Origin: Clostridia bacterium
GTDB taxonomy: Bacteria; Bacillota; Clostridia; Christensenellales; UMGS416
Length of the DNA stretch: 64,000 nt
NCBI GenBank assembly: GCA_016938675.1
Contig: JAFGUF010000031.1
Coordinates: forward strand, 1 to 64,000
Reading direction: 5' to 3'
Shown: positions 7,738-17,074 of the stretch, in pieces
How positions within the stretch are numbered: the stretch's first letter is position 1
Layout of the letters: each line of letters begins with the position of its first letter
Translations under genes and position numbers: made by a program
The notes under the pieces: model-generated
Told to the model about the DNA's origin: nothing
Seen by the model: the letters and a program-made list of their open reading frames with translations, nothing else
Database searches by the model: none

Positions 7738-10209
7738 ATGGAATACAGAAGACGAAGAACTAAATATAAAAAACCCGGCTTGTTCCGGAAAATAATAAGC
7801 GCAATAGCTATCTTCATACTTGTAGGCATCATAGCCTCCGTTGTAGCCTTTGCGCTGCTAGTGGATACATCAACATGGGAGGATTTTGATCCGGAATCAT
7901 TGACTAATGTAAGCCAGACGCTTTATGTATATGATAAAAATGGAGTTGAGACGGCAGGAGTTTATAATAAAGAAAATAGGACCTATGTATCTATTGACAA
8001 GATACCGGATCATGTGGTAAATGCGTTTATAGCGATTGAAGACACAAGGTTTTATGAGCACGACGGAATAGACTTTATCCGCTTTTTTGGATCGCTTTTG
8101 GCCAATATTAAAAGCATGAGCTTCTCGCAGGGGTTTTCTACGATAAGCCAGCAGCTCATAAAAAATACCCATCTTTCCTCTGAGAAGATAATAAACCGCA
8201 AAGTACAGGAAATGTATCTGGCTGTTAAGCTGGAGCAAAACTACACAAAAGACCAGATAATGGAGATGTATCTGAATTATATATACTTCGGCAATGGTGC
8301 ATACGGAATAGAGGCTGCAGCACTTTCCTATTTTAATAAAGATGTTAGTGAGCTTACTATTTCTGAGGGTGCGATGCTGGCGGGGGTCATAAAAGCTACG
8401 GCTACTTATGCTCCCCATATCAATTTAGATAAATCAATTACAAGGCGAAATCTGGTACTAAAGCAGATGCTGACCTATGGCTATATAACGGAAGCACAGT
8501 ATCAGCAAGCGATAAATGAAGCGCCGCAGCTGGCAGTATCAAGGCCCGGCAATACTGAGTACGGACAATTTGTGGACTATGCCCTGGAGGAGGCATCCGA
8601 GATACTTGGCATGTCCTACGAAGAAATGATATCCAGCGGCTATAGAATATACACAACGATGGATGCAGCAATGCAGAAAGCAGCTCAGGAAGATTTTGAA
8701 AATGATGAGCTTTTTCCAAAGGACGCGTCAGACGGAGCAAAGGCTGAGGCGGCAGCAGTAGTAATAGATTCTAAAACCGGAGCAGTTAAGGTTCTGGTTG
8801 CGGGGAGGGAATACGTCGCAAAGGGAATAAACAGGGCGATTGACGCCAGAAGGCAGCCGGGCTCTACAATAAAGCCTGTGCTTGTATATGGCCCGGCTGT
8901 AGACAGATTTGGATACACGGGAGCATCATTAATAGAGGATAAAGAAATAGATATTAACGGATATTCGCCGAGCAACTATGACGGCACATATTCAGGATGG
9001 GTATCTATGAGACATGCAGTAGAAGACTCAATTAATATCCCTGCTGTGCTGGTTCTGCAGGACATAGGAGTGGAGAACGGGAAGGCCTATGCAGAAAAGA
9101 GCGGCATTCCATTTGACGCAAGCGATGACAATCTGGCTCTTGCACTAGGCGGATTTACATACGGAGTTACGCCGCTTGAGATAGCAGCGGCCTATCAGCC
9201 ATACGCGAACCAGGGGATATACAATGAGCCATATGTAATTGAAAGCATTGAAGACAGCTATGGACAGCTGCTCTATCAGCATGAATCAAACAGCGTTCAA
9301 GTGGTTGATTCATCTACGGCGTTTATTATGACTGATATTATGAAAACCACAGTAAAATCAGGCACAGCCCACCGCGTGGCAATAGACGGAGTGGAGATAG
9401 CGGGAAAAACAGGAACAGTATCGTTCCAGAACGGCAAAGGCGTTAATGACGCGTGGACAGTTGCCTACACTTCAGAAGATATCGTTGCGGTGTGGAACGG
9501 GTTTGACATGCCAAGCTCCGAGCACTATATGTCCTCATCGGAAACTGGCGGCAGGTATCCGGCGATGATGATACATGAAATTCTAAGCCAAATGTATTCG
9601 TCTCATATCCCTGCTCCATTCCCGTCAGATGAAGGAGTGGTGAGCGTAAAGCTGGACAAAGTAATGTATAATAACTACCATACAATAGCTCTTGCGACGC
9701 AATATACGCCCGCGGAGCACACTTTCTATGAATACTTCAAGGCAAATGCCCAACCGGCGAACTTGTCGCTCTATTGGAGCGTTCCTGAGAAGGTAGAGGA
9801 AATCAGCGTATATCTGGATGACGAAAACCAGCCGGTAATATCGTTTGTTCCGGCGCAGGAATATATGATGTACACAATTGTGCGGCAGATAGATACAGAG
9901 GATGAAACAAAGGCATATTCCATAGGGTCATTCAGCGGCAACTCAGCGGTGATTACATATATTGATAAAGACGCGCAGCCCGCAGCTGAAAACAAATACT
10001 TTGTTATGCCGTACAATCTGAATGTAACACTTGAAAACGGAAGCTTCCTATACGGTGAATACAGCCCTATTGCAAGTGTTTATGTTCCCGAGCGGATAGA
10101 AGATGAGCCTACGCAGGAACCATATGAAGAGCCAGAGCCCACGCCTTCACCTGAGGCCAGCGCAGAACCGGAAACAACGCCGGAACCGGAGGATACACCA
10201 GCGCCGTAA
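7738..10209 (+). CDS. pbpA: Class A penicillin-binding protein (transglycosylase and transpeptidase)
   Basis: A bifunctional peptidoglycan synthase of about 823 residues. A transmembrane helix near 17-40 is followed by a GT51 glycosyltransferase domain with EDTRFYEHDGID near 100, and then the transpeptidase. The transpeptidase shows SxxK as STIK near 375, SxN as SIN near 430, and KTGT near 555. A beta-rich region follows, and the protein ends in a Pro/Glu/Thr-rich tail that probably threads the wall. An upstream in-frame ATG at 7708 exists, but GAGGG at 7723-7727 sits ten bases from the ATG at 7738, so I place the start there. The gene is monocistronic, with its own promoter and a following hairpin. 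The paralogue name is uncertain. Confidence 0.93.
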   Translation: MEYRRRRTKYKKPGLFRKIISAIAIFILVGIIASVVAFALLVDTSTWEDFDPESLTNVSQTLYVYDKNGVETAGVYNKENRTYVSIDKIPDHVVNAFIAIEDTRFYEHDGIDFIRFFGSLLANIKSMSFSQGFSTISQQLIKNTHLSSEKIINRKVQEMYLAVKLEQNYTKDQIMEMYLNYIYFGNGAYGIEAAALSYFNKDVSELTISEGAMLAGVIKATATYAPHINLDKSITRRNLVLKQMLTYGYITEAQYQQAINEAPQLAVSRPGNTEYGQFVDYALEEASEILGMSYEEMISSGYRIYTTMDAAMQKAAQEDFENDELFPKDASDGAKAEAAAVVIDSKTGAVKVLVAGREYVAKGINRAIDARRQPGSTIKPVLVYGPAVDRFGYTGASLIEDKEIDINGYSPSNYDGTYSGWVSMRHAVEDSINIPAVLVLQDIGVENGKAYAEKSGIPFDASDDNLALALGGFTYGVTPLEIAAAYQPYANQGIYNEPYVIESIEDSYGQLLYQHESNSVQVVDSSTAFIMTDIMKTTVKSGTAHRVAIDGVEIAGKTGTVSFQNGKGVNDAWTVAYTSEDIVAVWNGFDMPSSEHYMSSSETGGRYPAMMIHEILSQMYSSHIPAPFPSDEGVVSVKLDKVMYNNYHTIALATQYTPAEHTFYEYFKANAQPANLSLYWSVPEKVEEISVYLDDENQPVISFVPAQEYMMYTIVRQIDTEDETKAYSIGSFSGNSAVITYIDKDAQPAAENKYFVMPYNLNVTLENGSFLYGEYSPIASVYVPERIEDEPTQEPYEEPEPTPSPEASAEPETTPEPEDTPAP

Positions 10210-10236
10210 TTGGATCATATAGTTGCTAAAGGTATA

Positions 10237-10270
10237 GCTTCCCGCCCACTCATAGCGGCGGGTTATGCTT
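10237..10270 (+). terminator. Probable terminator
   Basis: CCCGCC (10241-10246) pairs with GGCGGG (10257-10262), with further AGC/GCT pairing outside a small internal loop. The T run is short and broken, so efficiency is uncertain. Confidence 0.55.
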
Positions 10271-10353
10271 TACATTTTGTTGAAATAAGTGTATCATGAA
10301 GTGATAAATAATATATATTATTCTATTTTATGCTGCAATCGAAAGAGGGATTA

Positions 10354-10683
10354 ATGTCTATAAAGCTTGAAGAAAAAACGGAAGACATGGCTAGAGATAC
10401 GAAATTTCCGGACAACATTGAGGAACTTAACAAATTGATGGATTCCCTCTATGAGAAGATAAGCCTGCTGGAAGGAAATATCAGTGCGCGTTCAGAGGAC
10501 CTGACAGAGTTTTTTCAAAGCAATATCAGACAAAACAGAATATCATATATAAGAGAAGATGACGAAATATACGCTAAGGCAAAAAATGTTGACACTCTTG
10601 TAAATGAGTATAATAATGCATGCATAATGATCGAATTGATAGAGAAAAAAATAAAAAATCTGGAAAGCAAGACAGTCTTATAG
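10354..10683 (+). CDS. Small coiled-coil protein of unknown function
   Basis: About 109 residues, entirely helical and highly charged, with heptad-like spacing of Leu/Ile in NIEELNKLMDSLYEKISLLE and in the C-terminal ACIMIELIEKKIKNLE. There is no Spo0E HxxxSxxxD motif and no membrane segment. I recognise no family. The start is taken at 10354 because AGAGGG lies just upstream; the longer reading from 10330 has no ribosome binding site. It is followed after 24 bases by the PAS-PP2C gene, so it may be a small partner in that signalling unit (inference from position only). Confidence 0.6.
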   Translation: MSIKLEEKTEDMARDTKFPDNIEELNKLMDSLYEKISLLEGNISARSEDLTEFFQSNIRQNRISYIREDDEIYAKAKNVDTLVNEYNNACIMIELIEKKIKNLESKTVL

Positions 10684-10707
10684 ACTATATGTGAAGGGAC
10701 ATATTGC

Positions 10708-11838
10708 ATGAGCAGCAATGAAAAAAGCACATTTTTTATTCCGACATATGAAAAGGTAATTAATGCCATGCACGATCTGGTGTGCGTGACCGGTCAGGAT
10801 GGCAGAATAATGCTTGTGAATGCTGCAATGACAAAAGTACTTGGCGTTAATATAGGGGATGACTGTCCGTATATAAGCGATGATCATGAATGTTCCGACC
10901 TATGCAAGTTTATAAAGGAAGGCAAATATTCAGAAAGCGAAATTTCGCACAGCGGCCGCATATATAGTGTGTCTATAACGCCGCTGTTGGATGAAGTGGG
11001 GCACTGCAAATATGTTATGCAGATATGGAGAGATGTTACAGGCAGCTTTCATCTGCGCAACAAACTGCAGCGCCAAAATGACATACTTCGCAAGGACTTG
11101 GAAGTAGCAAGAAGCCTTCAGCACTCTATGCTGGTGGATGAACCTCCGGAAGCCGAAAATATTGAAATCTCTACACTCTATAAGCCATGCGACAGTGTCG
11201 GCGGAGATTTCTACGACTTTTTCAAAATAGGCGAAGATAAGATACTTTTCTATATGGCAGACGTTTCAGGCCACGGAGTATCTGCAGCGATGCTTACTGT
11301 GTTTTTTGCACAGGCTGTAAGCCAGCTGATGTATAACAGAAATGAGATGATAATGCCTCACAAGCTCATTGAGCAGGTATGGGCAAGGTTTGTAGGCCTT
11401 GGCCTTGAGGAGCACCTATATATAACCGCATGGGTGGGAGTATTGGACGGCAAGACGGGGGAATTGGTTTACTGCAATGCAGGGCACATCTCATCGCCGG
11501 TAATTGCTATGGGCAAGCAGCATGACAGGATAGAGATGCCCGGATTTCCGATATGCAGATGGACAGACACTCCGGAATTCAAAAGTGAGTCTATGAAGCT
11601 TGACAAAGGCACAAAGCTTCTTCTCTTTACAGACGGACTTACTGACGCACTGCGGCTTAGCGGAAACAAGGTGAATGTATATGGCGGTGTAAGCGCAGCA
11701 GAAGATATTGCAATCAGCCATGTAACAAGTGATGACTTCTCTGAGTGCCTTAATAACATATGGGATGATATCCATGAAGGCATGGGAAGCGGCGAACTAA
11801 ATGACGATGTAGCAATGCTTCTGATAGAATATAAATAA
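10708..11838 (+). CDS. PAS domain-containing SpoIIE/RsbU-type PP2C phosphatase
   Basis: 376 residues. An N-terminal PAS sensor (about 8-110) with GRIMLVNAAMTKVLG is followed by a short coiled coil (about 115-140) that starts LRNKLQRQNDILRKDLEVA. The PP2C SIGMA-type phosphatase domain (about 155-376) has the metal-binding GGDFYDFF, ADVSGHGVSAAM, YCNAGH and FTDGLTDA, LNDDVAML motifs, all intact. Such enzymes dephosphorylate anti-anti-sigma (STAS) proteins. No STAS or anti-sigma gene is adjacent, so the substrate lies elsewhere. GAAGGG precedes the ATG. It is directly upstream of cdaA-cdaR, so this may be a shared transcript. Confidence 0.9.
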   Translation: MSSNEKSTFFIPTYEKVINAMHDLVCVTGQDGRIMLVNAAMTKVLGVNIGDDCPYISDDHECSDLCKFIKEGKYSESEISHSGRIYSVSITPLLDEVGHCKYVMQIWRDVTGSFHLRNKLQRQNDILRKDLEVARSLQHSMLVDEPPEAENIEISTLYKPCDSVGGDFYDFFKIGEDKILFYMADVSGHGVSAAMLTVFFAQAVSQLMYNRNEMIMPHKLIEQVWARFVGLGLEEHLYITAWVGVLDGKTGELVYCNAGHISSPVIAMGKQHDRIEMPGFPICRWTDTPEFKSESMKLDKGTKLLLFTDGLTDALRLSGNKVNVYGGVSAAEDIAISHVTSDDFSECLNNIWDDIHEGMGSGELNDDVAMLLIEYK

Positions 11839-11866
11839 TGAAGCCCTAAAAAATGGAGGAAAGCTT

Positions 11867-12712
11867 GTGGCAGAGATAGGACAATGGTTTAAAGATATAA
11901 TCCCACAAGTAACTATACTTGATGCTATAGATGTTCTGGTAGTTACTTTTTTAATATACCAATTAATCAAATTTACAATGCAGACAAGGGCTGCTCAGGT
12001 ACTAAAGGCATTTGGCCTTATTCTGGTTTTGGCGCAAATCAGCGAATGGCTCCAGCTATCTACATTAGCATGGATTTCTAATTATGTAATTGACGCCGGA
12101 GCGATTGTATTAGTGCTGCTTTTTCAGCCGGAAATACGCAGGGCGCTTGAAAAACTGGGCAGGCGCAAATTTTTCAATCAAAATACAGATGAAGAGGATG
12201 AAAACGAAAGAACCGTAATCGGTGAAATCGTAAGAGCTGTTCAGAGGATGTCCGGAAGCAGGACGGGTGCACTTATTGTAGTGCAGAACAGAGAGCCATT
12301 AGGTGACATCATAGAGAGCGGAACTACGCTCTATGCCAATGTCAGCTCTGAACTTCTGGAAAATATATTTACACCCAATACTCCGCTTCATGACGGAGCA
12401 GTAATAATAAAGGAAGATACAATAATAGCAGCAGGATGTTTTCTTCCGCTTGCTGTTGATCCATACCTAGCTCAGGAAGTAGGGACAAGGCACAGGGCCG
12501 CCATAGGAATGTCTGAAAGGACAGATGCACTTGTAATAGTCGTTTCTGAAGAAACGGGAATTTTATCATGTGCAAAGGGCGGCAAGCTCATACGCTATCT
12601 TGACGGCAATAGCCTAAGAGAGATGCTGGAAGAGATAATTAAAGAGGGTAAGGACGAGTTTCCGAACCTTTTAGTAAAGTGGCTGCGAGGGGCAAACAAT
12701 GGAAAAAGTTAA
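11867..12712 (+). CDS. cdaA: Diadenylate cyclase CdaA
   Basis: 281 residues. It makes the second messenger c-di-AMP from two ATP. Three N-terminal transmembrane helices (about 15-100) precede the DisA_N catalytic domain, with DGAVII near 170 and RHRAA near 208, the two nucleotide-binding motifs of the family. The start codon is GTG with GGAGG seven bases upstream. The next gene encodes its usual regulator CdaR and overlaps by 14 bases. c-di-AMP controls potassium and osmolyte uptake and wall homeostasis in Firmicutes, which fits the envelope-related neighbourhood. The customary third gene, glmM, is not here. Confidence 0.95.
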   Translation: MAEIGQWFKDIIPQVTILDAIDVLVVTFLIYQLIKFTMQTRAAQVLKAFGLILVLAQISEWLQLSTLAWISNYVIDAGAIVLVLLFQPEIRRALEKLGRRKFFNQNTDEEDENERTVIGEIVRAVQRMSGSRTGALIVVQNREPLGDIIESGTTLYANVSSELLENIFTPNTPLHDGAVIIKEDTIIAAGCFLPLAVDPYLAQEVGTRHRAAIGMSERTDALVIVVSEETGILSCAKGGKLIRYLDGNSLREMLEEIIKEGKDEFPNLLVKWLRGANNGKS

Positions 12713-13955
12713 ATTATTTTTACATAGATTGACTAACAACTGGAGGATGAAGCTAGTCTCATTAGTGCTTGCTTTGTTTCTGTGGAATTCGGTAATAATG
12801 AACACAGACCCTCTTGTAAGCAGAATCACAGACCCTATACCTGTTACGCTGATAGGGGTTGAGCAGCTTACGGCCAAAGGGCTTGCTATAGCAAATGAAT
12901 CATCCGAATATCTTCAGTCTGTGAAAGTTACTGTGCTCATGAGCAGAAGCCAGTCAAAGCTGTTTAATCCGGATGATGTTCAGGTAATGCTGGATTTATC
13001 TAAAATCAGCACTACAGGAGAACAGGTAATAAGGATAACGGCATATACAGCTGATGGAACAATAGACAAGGTATCTCCGGAATCAGTCACTGTACAGGTA
13101 GATCAGAAAAAGAGCAAGATAGTTCCAATAGAGTACGAAATGACAGGAACGCTTGAAGAGGGCTACTTTAATGATGAACCTCTGGTTGAGCCTACATCAT
13201 TGCAGGTGACGGGGCCAAGCTCTGTGGTAGACACTGTTGACAGAGCAGTATTTACTATTGATTTAACCGGAAGGACTTCTTCAATATCGCTGCCTAAGGA
13301 ACTATCCTTGGTAGATGCAGATGGCAATATTATATACTCTGATACCCTGAGCACCAGCGTAGACTCAGCAATATTTGAAATGAATATAATGCCCCGGAAG
13401 GAGATCAAAATCCTAGGCGAAAACTGCATTTCAGGAGCGGACAAGCTGCCTAAAGGATATCAGGTTGAGGATATAGAGGTGTATCCTGAGGTAGTGGAAG
13501 TGACAGGAAGCGCTGAGCTATTGGAAGGACTTACAAGCCTTGACAGCGAAGTAATAGATATTGCTGGTAAAAAAGAGGATGTGTATACCTCTATAAAGCT
13601 ATTGATACCGGATGGAATAAAGATACTTTCCGCTGATTCTGTCAGCCTTATAATAAGAATCGGCGAAATACTGGAAAAAGTAACTTATGAAGAAAAAACA
13701 GTGCAGCTGCGCAATATTCCACCGGGAATGACAGTTGAGAATTTTGACGAAATAAGGACAGTTGAGCTCCTTGTACCGTATAACACTGTCTCTACCCTTA
13801 CATCGTCTCATGTTAAGCTATATATTGATTTGTCGGGGCTATCAGAAGGCGAGCACCAGCTGAAAATACAGTGCGAAGTGCCTGAGGAATTCCGGGTAGC
13901 TGATATAACCATACCGGATGATACGGCAACAGTCATTATGGTAAACGATAATTGA
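12699..13955 (+). CDS. cdaR: CdaR, YbbR-domain regulator of CdaA
   Basis: 418 residues. A single N-terminal transmembrane helix (about 17-35, MKLVSLVLALFLWNSVIM) carries an extracytoplasmic series of about four YbbR repeats, seen as recurring VTVLMSRSQ, VTGPSSVVD and VTGSAELLE segments. CdaR binds and modulates CdaA in the membrane. The gene overlaps cdaA by 14 bases, and its stop overlaps the TTG start of the next gene by four bases. The three genes are thus translationally linked. Confidence 0.92.
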   Translation: MEKVKLFLHRLTNNWRMKLVSLVLALFLWNSVIMNTDPLVSRITDPIPVTLIGVEQLTAKGLAIANESSEYLQSVKVTVLMSRSQSKLFNPDDVQVMLDLSKISTTGEQVIRITAYTADGTIDKVSPESVTVQVDQKKSKIVPIEYEMTGTLEEGYFNDEPLVEPTSLQVTGPSSVVDTVDRAVFTIDLTGRTSSISLPKELSLVDADGNIIYSDTLSTSVDSAIFEMNIMPRKEIKILGENCISGADKLPKGYQVEDIEVYPEVVEVTGSAELLEGLTSLDSEVIDIAGKKEDVYTSIKLLIPDGIKILSADSVSLIIRIGEILEKVTYEEKTVQLRNIPPGMTVENFDEIRTVELLVPYNTVSTLTSSHVKLYIDLSGLSEGEHQLKIQCEVPEEFRVADITIPDDTATVIMVNDN

Positions 13956-15508
13956 TTAAACTAAATGATATAAAAGTAAGCGTTGACTATACAGACAGCG
14001 AAATAAAAAAAGCTGCAGCCATAAAATTAAAAATTAAAGAAAACCGCATAAAATCAGTAGATATTGTTAGGCGTTCCATAGACGCACGCTATTTTGATGT
14101 GCGCTTCAGTCTTGGTATTATTGCAGATATTGAAGGCTATACAGCCAATCCGAATGATGATGAAGCGGCTGTTTTACTTGATTTTCCATCGCGCACTATA
14201 AAACTGAATGAAAGGCCTGTAATTGTGGGCGCAGGGCCCGCAGGCATATTTGCTGCGCTTGTGCTTGCAGAAAGCGGCACAAAACCAATACTCATAGAGC
14301 GAGGACAGGCAATAGAAGACAGGAAAAGGCAGATTTCTGATTTCCAGAAAACCGGTCGATTGGACACTGAATCAAATGTATGCTTCGGCGAAGGCGGCGC
14401 AGGCACATTTTCAGACGGCAAGCTGACAACGAGGGTTAACAATCCGTTAAGTTATTATATCCTTAATACTTTTGTCGCCAACGGAGCATCGACCGATATA
14501 CTCGTAGACGCAAAGCCGCACATAGGCACGGATGTTTTATCTGATATTTTAATTTCCATAAGAAAAAAGATAATTTCCTTAGGCGGCGAGGTTTGTTTTG
14601 GGGAGAAAATGACTGATATTGATATAAAAGGTGAGAAAGTTAATTCCATCAAGACATCCACAAGGGATATTCCATGCGAAAATGTTATTATTGCAGCAGG
14701 CCACGGAGCGCGAGATGTTTATGAGCTGGCAAACAGCAAAAATTTTCAGATGGAGGCAAAGGGCTTTGCGGTAGGCCTTAGGATAGAGCACCCTAGGGAA
14801 ATGATAGATAGGGCTATCTACAGGCAGTATGCGGGGCATCCGCGGCTGGGCGCAGCTTCGTACTCTTTGAAGGGCTCATTCGGAGGAAGGACAGTGTACT
14901 CATTTTGCATGTGCCCGGGGGGAGAAGTTATAAATTCCTCTACCGAGCAGGGTGCTTTATGTGTAAATGGAATGTCCTATAATGCTAGGGATGGAGTCAA
15001 TTCCAATGCTGCAGTTGTTGCACAGATTGATCCGTCGGATTGGGGCAAGGAGCCCATGGGAGGCATAGAGTACCAAAGGAATTTAGAAAGGCTTAGCTTT
15101 CAGGCGGCAGGCAGCGATTTCAGTGCGCCGGTGCAGAGGCTGGGCGACTTTAGAAACAATAAAAAAACTAAAGCTTTCAGCAATGTATTGCCTTCAATAA
15201 AGGGAAGATACAGCGAGGCTGACATTAACAAAATACTGGGTGAAAATACCGCAGCAGCAATTAAAGAGGCTACATCATATTGGGATAGGCAGATCAATGG
15301 CTTTGCAATGGATGATGCCGTGCTGACTGCTGTGGAGAGCAGGACGAGCGCCCCAATAAGAATATTAAGGGATGAAAACCTCCAGGCAGTCGGAATATCT
15401 GGGCTTTATCCATGCGGTGAAGGCGCAGGCTACGCAGGGGGCATAATGTCAGCTGCTATGGACGGAATACGGTGTGCGCTGCAGATATTGAAGAGCGCAG
15501 AGAAATAA
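13952..15508 (+). CDS. FAD-dependent dehydrogenase, COG2509 family
   Basis: 518 residues. A Rossmann FAD site VGAGPAGIFAALVLAESG lies near 90-107, after an N-terminal 75-residue domain of the kind found in this family. Further motifs are FGEGGAGTFSDGKL near 149 and the C-terminal CGEGAGYAGGIMSAAMDG, which contacts the flavin. These proteins are related to aminoacetone oxidases and flavin-dependent dehydrogenases, but no substrate is established. The TTG start lies inside the cdaR stop region (4-base overlap), so it is the last gene of the cdaA operon. Its reason for being linked to c-di-AMP genes is unclear. Confidence 0.85.
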   Translation: MIKLNDIKVSVDYTDSEIKKAAAIKLKIKENRIKSVDIVRRSIDARYFDVRFSLGIIADIEGYTANPNDDEAAVLLDFPSRTIKLNERPVIVGAGPAGIFAALVLAESGTKPILIERGQAIEDRKRQISDFQKTGRLDTESNVCFGEGGAGTFSDGKLTTRVNNPLSYYILNTFVANGASTDILVDAKPHIGTDVLSDILISIRKKIISLGGEVCFGEKMTDIDIKGEKVNSIKTSTRDIPCENVIIAAGHGARDVYELANSKNFQMEAKGFAVGLRIEHPREMIDRAIYRQYAGHPRLGAASYSLKGSFGGRTVYSFCMCPGGEVINSSTEQGALCVNGMSYNARDGVNSNAAVVAQIDPSDWGKEPMGGIEYQRNLERLSFQAAGSDFSAPVQRLGDFRNNKKTKAFSNVLPSIKGRYSEADINKILGENTAAAIKEATSYWDRQINGFAMDDAVLTAVESRTSAPIRILRDENLQAVGISGLYPCGEGAGYAGGIMSAAMDGIRCALQILKSAEK

Positions 15509-15601
15509 AGAGCATATTTGCCATATTTTAATATTAGTTCATTTTTTTGTTTTTGCTTAACTATATACTGCCTTTATTTATTTAGATTTTGCTCAATTTC
15601 C

Positions 15602-15630
15602 TTGAAAAAGGCCGGTTAAGGGGATATAAT
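15602..15630 (+). promoter_or_regulatory. Sigma-A promoter of 6S RNA
   Basis: TTGAAA (15602-15607), a 17-base spacer and TATAAT (15625-15630) form a near-consensus promoter. Its start point, about 15637, coincides with the 5' end of the 6S RNA. Confidence 0.8.
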
Positions 15631-15637
15631 ATAAACA

Positions 15638-15826
15638 CGAAAAATGAATATTTCCTGCGGTGTTCGTTGGGCTTTTTATTAAAAACCACAGTTTTTTTTC
15701 GGGAGACCGGGTTCGGTTGCTAATGTCATGCCTCCTTTGAGTGGAAGGCAGAGGCCTCGACAGATCACCCACCTGCTTATCGGCGGGTTCCTAATAGGAC
15801 GTCTGACGGCATTGCGGGACTCTAAT
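15638..15826 (+). ncRNA. ssrS: 6S RNA
   Basis: A 190-base structured stretch between two protein genes. The 5' TTCCTGCGGTGTTCG and the 3' GACGGCATTGCGGGA pair as a terminal stem (TCCTGC with GCGGGA), and these are the most conserved 6S segments (compare GAUGUUCGC and GGCGGCAUC in Escherichia coli). The length and the closing stem fit a 6S RNA, which mimics an open promoter and sequesters the sigma-A RNA polymerase. A strong promoter lies upstream, and a weak AATTTG/CAAATT hairpin followed by seven T (about 15824-15863) may end it. Ends are estimated. The rest of the 15509-15897 gap shows nothing else. Confidence 0.8.
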
Positions 15827-15897
15827 TTGGCTAATGTTGATGTTTACAAAGGTCAAATTTTTTTATATAATTAAAATTGCTTTTAGAAAGAACATAT

Positions 15898-16527
15898 ATG
15901 AACAAAACATTTTCAATTACAAAACAACGACTTCTAAACCATCTGCATTATGGCAAATGGTATTATATTGCGTCTGTTGCAGTTATGTTGGTTGCTGTAA
16001 ACCTGCTATATAGTGTTACAGCGCCGGAGTACCCACCTGAAAGCAGAGTCAGTGTTATGATGTATGCAGGCGATGTAGCGGAGGACAATGCCGCCATGCT
16101 GGAGCAGGAGATGCTAGGCATTCTTGGAGATGACCAGCGTGAAGTGAAGGTGGTAACCAGCATATATGCTGATTCTACAATGCCAGATGTAATATTGGCA
16201 AGAATCATCGCCAATCAGGACGATGTTTTGGTACTAAACAGTGAGTACATACAGACATTAGCTGAAAACGGTGCGTTTATCCCACTTGACGAACATATGG
16301 ATTTAGGTAAGATTTTTTCAATGTACCCGGATATTGATTGGGCGGACTACTTAATGGTATGCCCTGAATATGAAGAAGGTGAGCACTATTACTGGCTGCC
16401 TTTAGGCGTATCTCAAGGGTTGACGGGAATAGTGGACAGCAAGGACTATTTGGGAATTGCAGTGCTAAGATCCAGCAAGAACCCTGAAAACGCACTTCTT
16501 TGCCTTGAGTATATGTTGACACGCTAG
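15898..16527 (+). CDS. Membrane-anchored protein with a short solute-binding-like domain
   Basis: About 209 residues. A basic N-terminus is followed by one transmembrane helix (about 25-42), then an extracytoplasmic part. Segments such as DVLVLNSEYIQTLAENGAFIPL and a C-terminal NPENALLCLEYM are like pieces of type-1 extracellular solute-binding proteins, but the domain is about half the usual length. Ligand binding is therefore doubtful. I take the ATG at 15898, with AGAAAG seven bases upstream, rather than the in-frame TTG at 15877. It is followed after 28 bases by a second membrane protein gene. The function is unknown. Confidence 0.6.
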   Translation: MNKTFSITKQRLLNHLHYGKWYYIASVAVMLVAVNLLYSVTAPEYPPESRVSVMMYAGDVAEDNAAMLEQEMLGILGDDQREVKVVTSIYADSTMPDVILARIIANQDDVLVLNSEYIQTLAENGAFIPLDEHMDLGKIFSMYPDIDWADYLMVCPEYEEGEHYYWLPLGVSQGLTGIVDSKDYLGIAVLRSSKNPENALLCLEYMLTR

Positions 16528-16555
16528 ATAAACAGCTAGCTATTGGAGAATTATA

Positions 16556-17074
16556 ATGATTAGGGAAAAAAAGACCAAAAGAGAAGAATCGGGCGGAGCA
16601 GCATTCCTGACAGTTGTCCTCCTATCCGTTGGAATAATATTTTTATCCAGTTTGGTAGGATACATTGAGAACCGTTTTGGAATAAAGCGCCTTGAGAATA
16701 TCATATACCTCATACTGATTGTTGCTGCGTATATTTTGATCAGAAAATACCTTACGGAGTATAGGTATTCATTTTTCGATGATGAGCTGATTGTTGAAAA
16801 AATACTAGGCAAAAAAATAACACAGGTGGCAATAATTAAAACTAGAGAAATAACCTATTTTGGCAAGCTAGCAGACACGGACTGGAATGATAAAGAAATG
16901 CATGTTGATTACTGCGATGTAAGAAAACGCAATGCCTACTGCATCAAGTATCTTCATGAAGGAGCGGTATTTGCCTTAACAATGAACCCAAGCGAAGAAC
17001 TGATAATGCATATGCAAAAGGCCCTTGAAACAAGGGACTTTGATGAGTTGGATGAAGAAAAGCTGATAAAATAA
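16556..17074 (+). CDS. Two-helix membrane protein with a PH-like cytoplasmic domain
   Basis: 172 residues with two membrane helices (about 17-36 and 47-65) joined by a short loop. A cytoplasmic domain (about 72-160) begins YRYSFFDDELIVEKILGKK, the strand pattern of bacterial PH-like membrane proteins. I do not recognise a named family. GGAG precedes the ATG. The ATG of the next gene follows its stop directly, so translation of the two is linked. Confidence 0.6.
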   Translation: MIREKKTKREESGGAAFLTVVLLSVGIIFLSSLVGYIENRFGIKRLENIIYLILIVAAYILIRKYLTEYRYSFFDDELIVEKILGKKITQVAIIKTREITYFGKLADTDWNDKEMHVDYCDVRKRNAYCIKYLHEGAVFALTMNPSEELIMHMQKALETRDFDELDEEKLIK

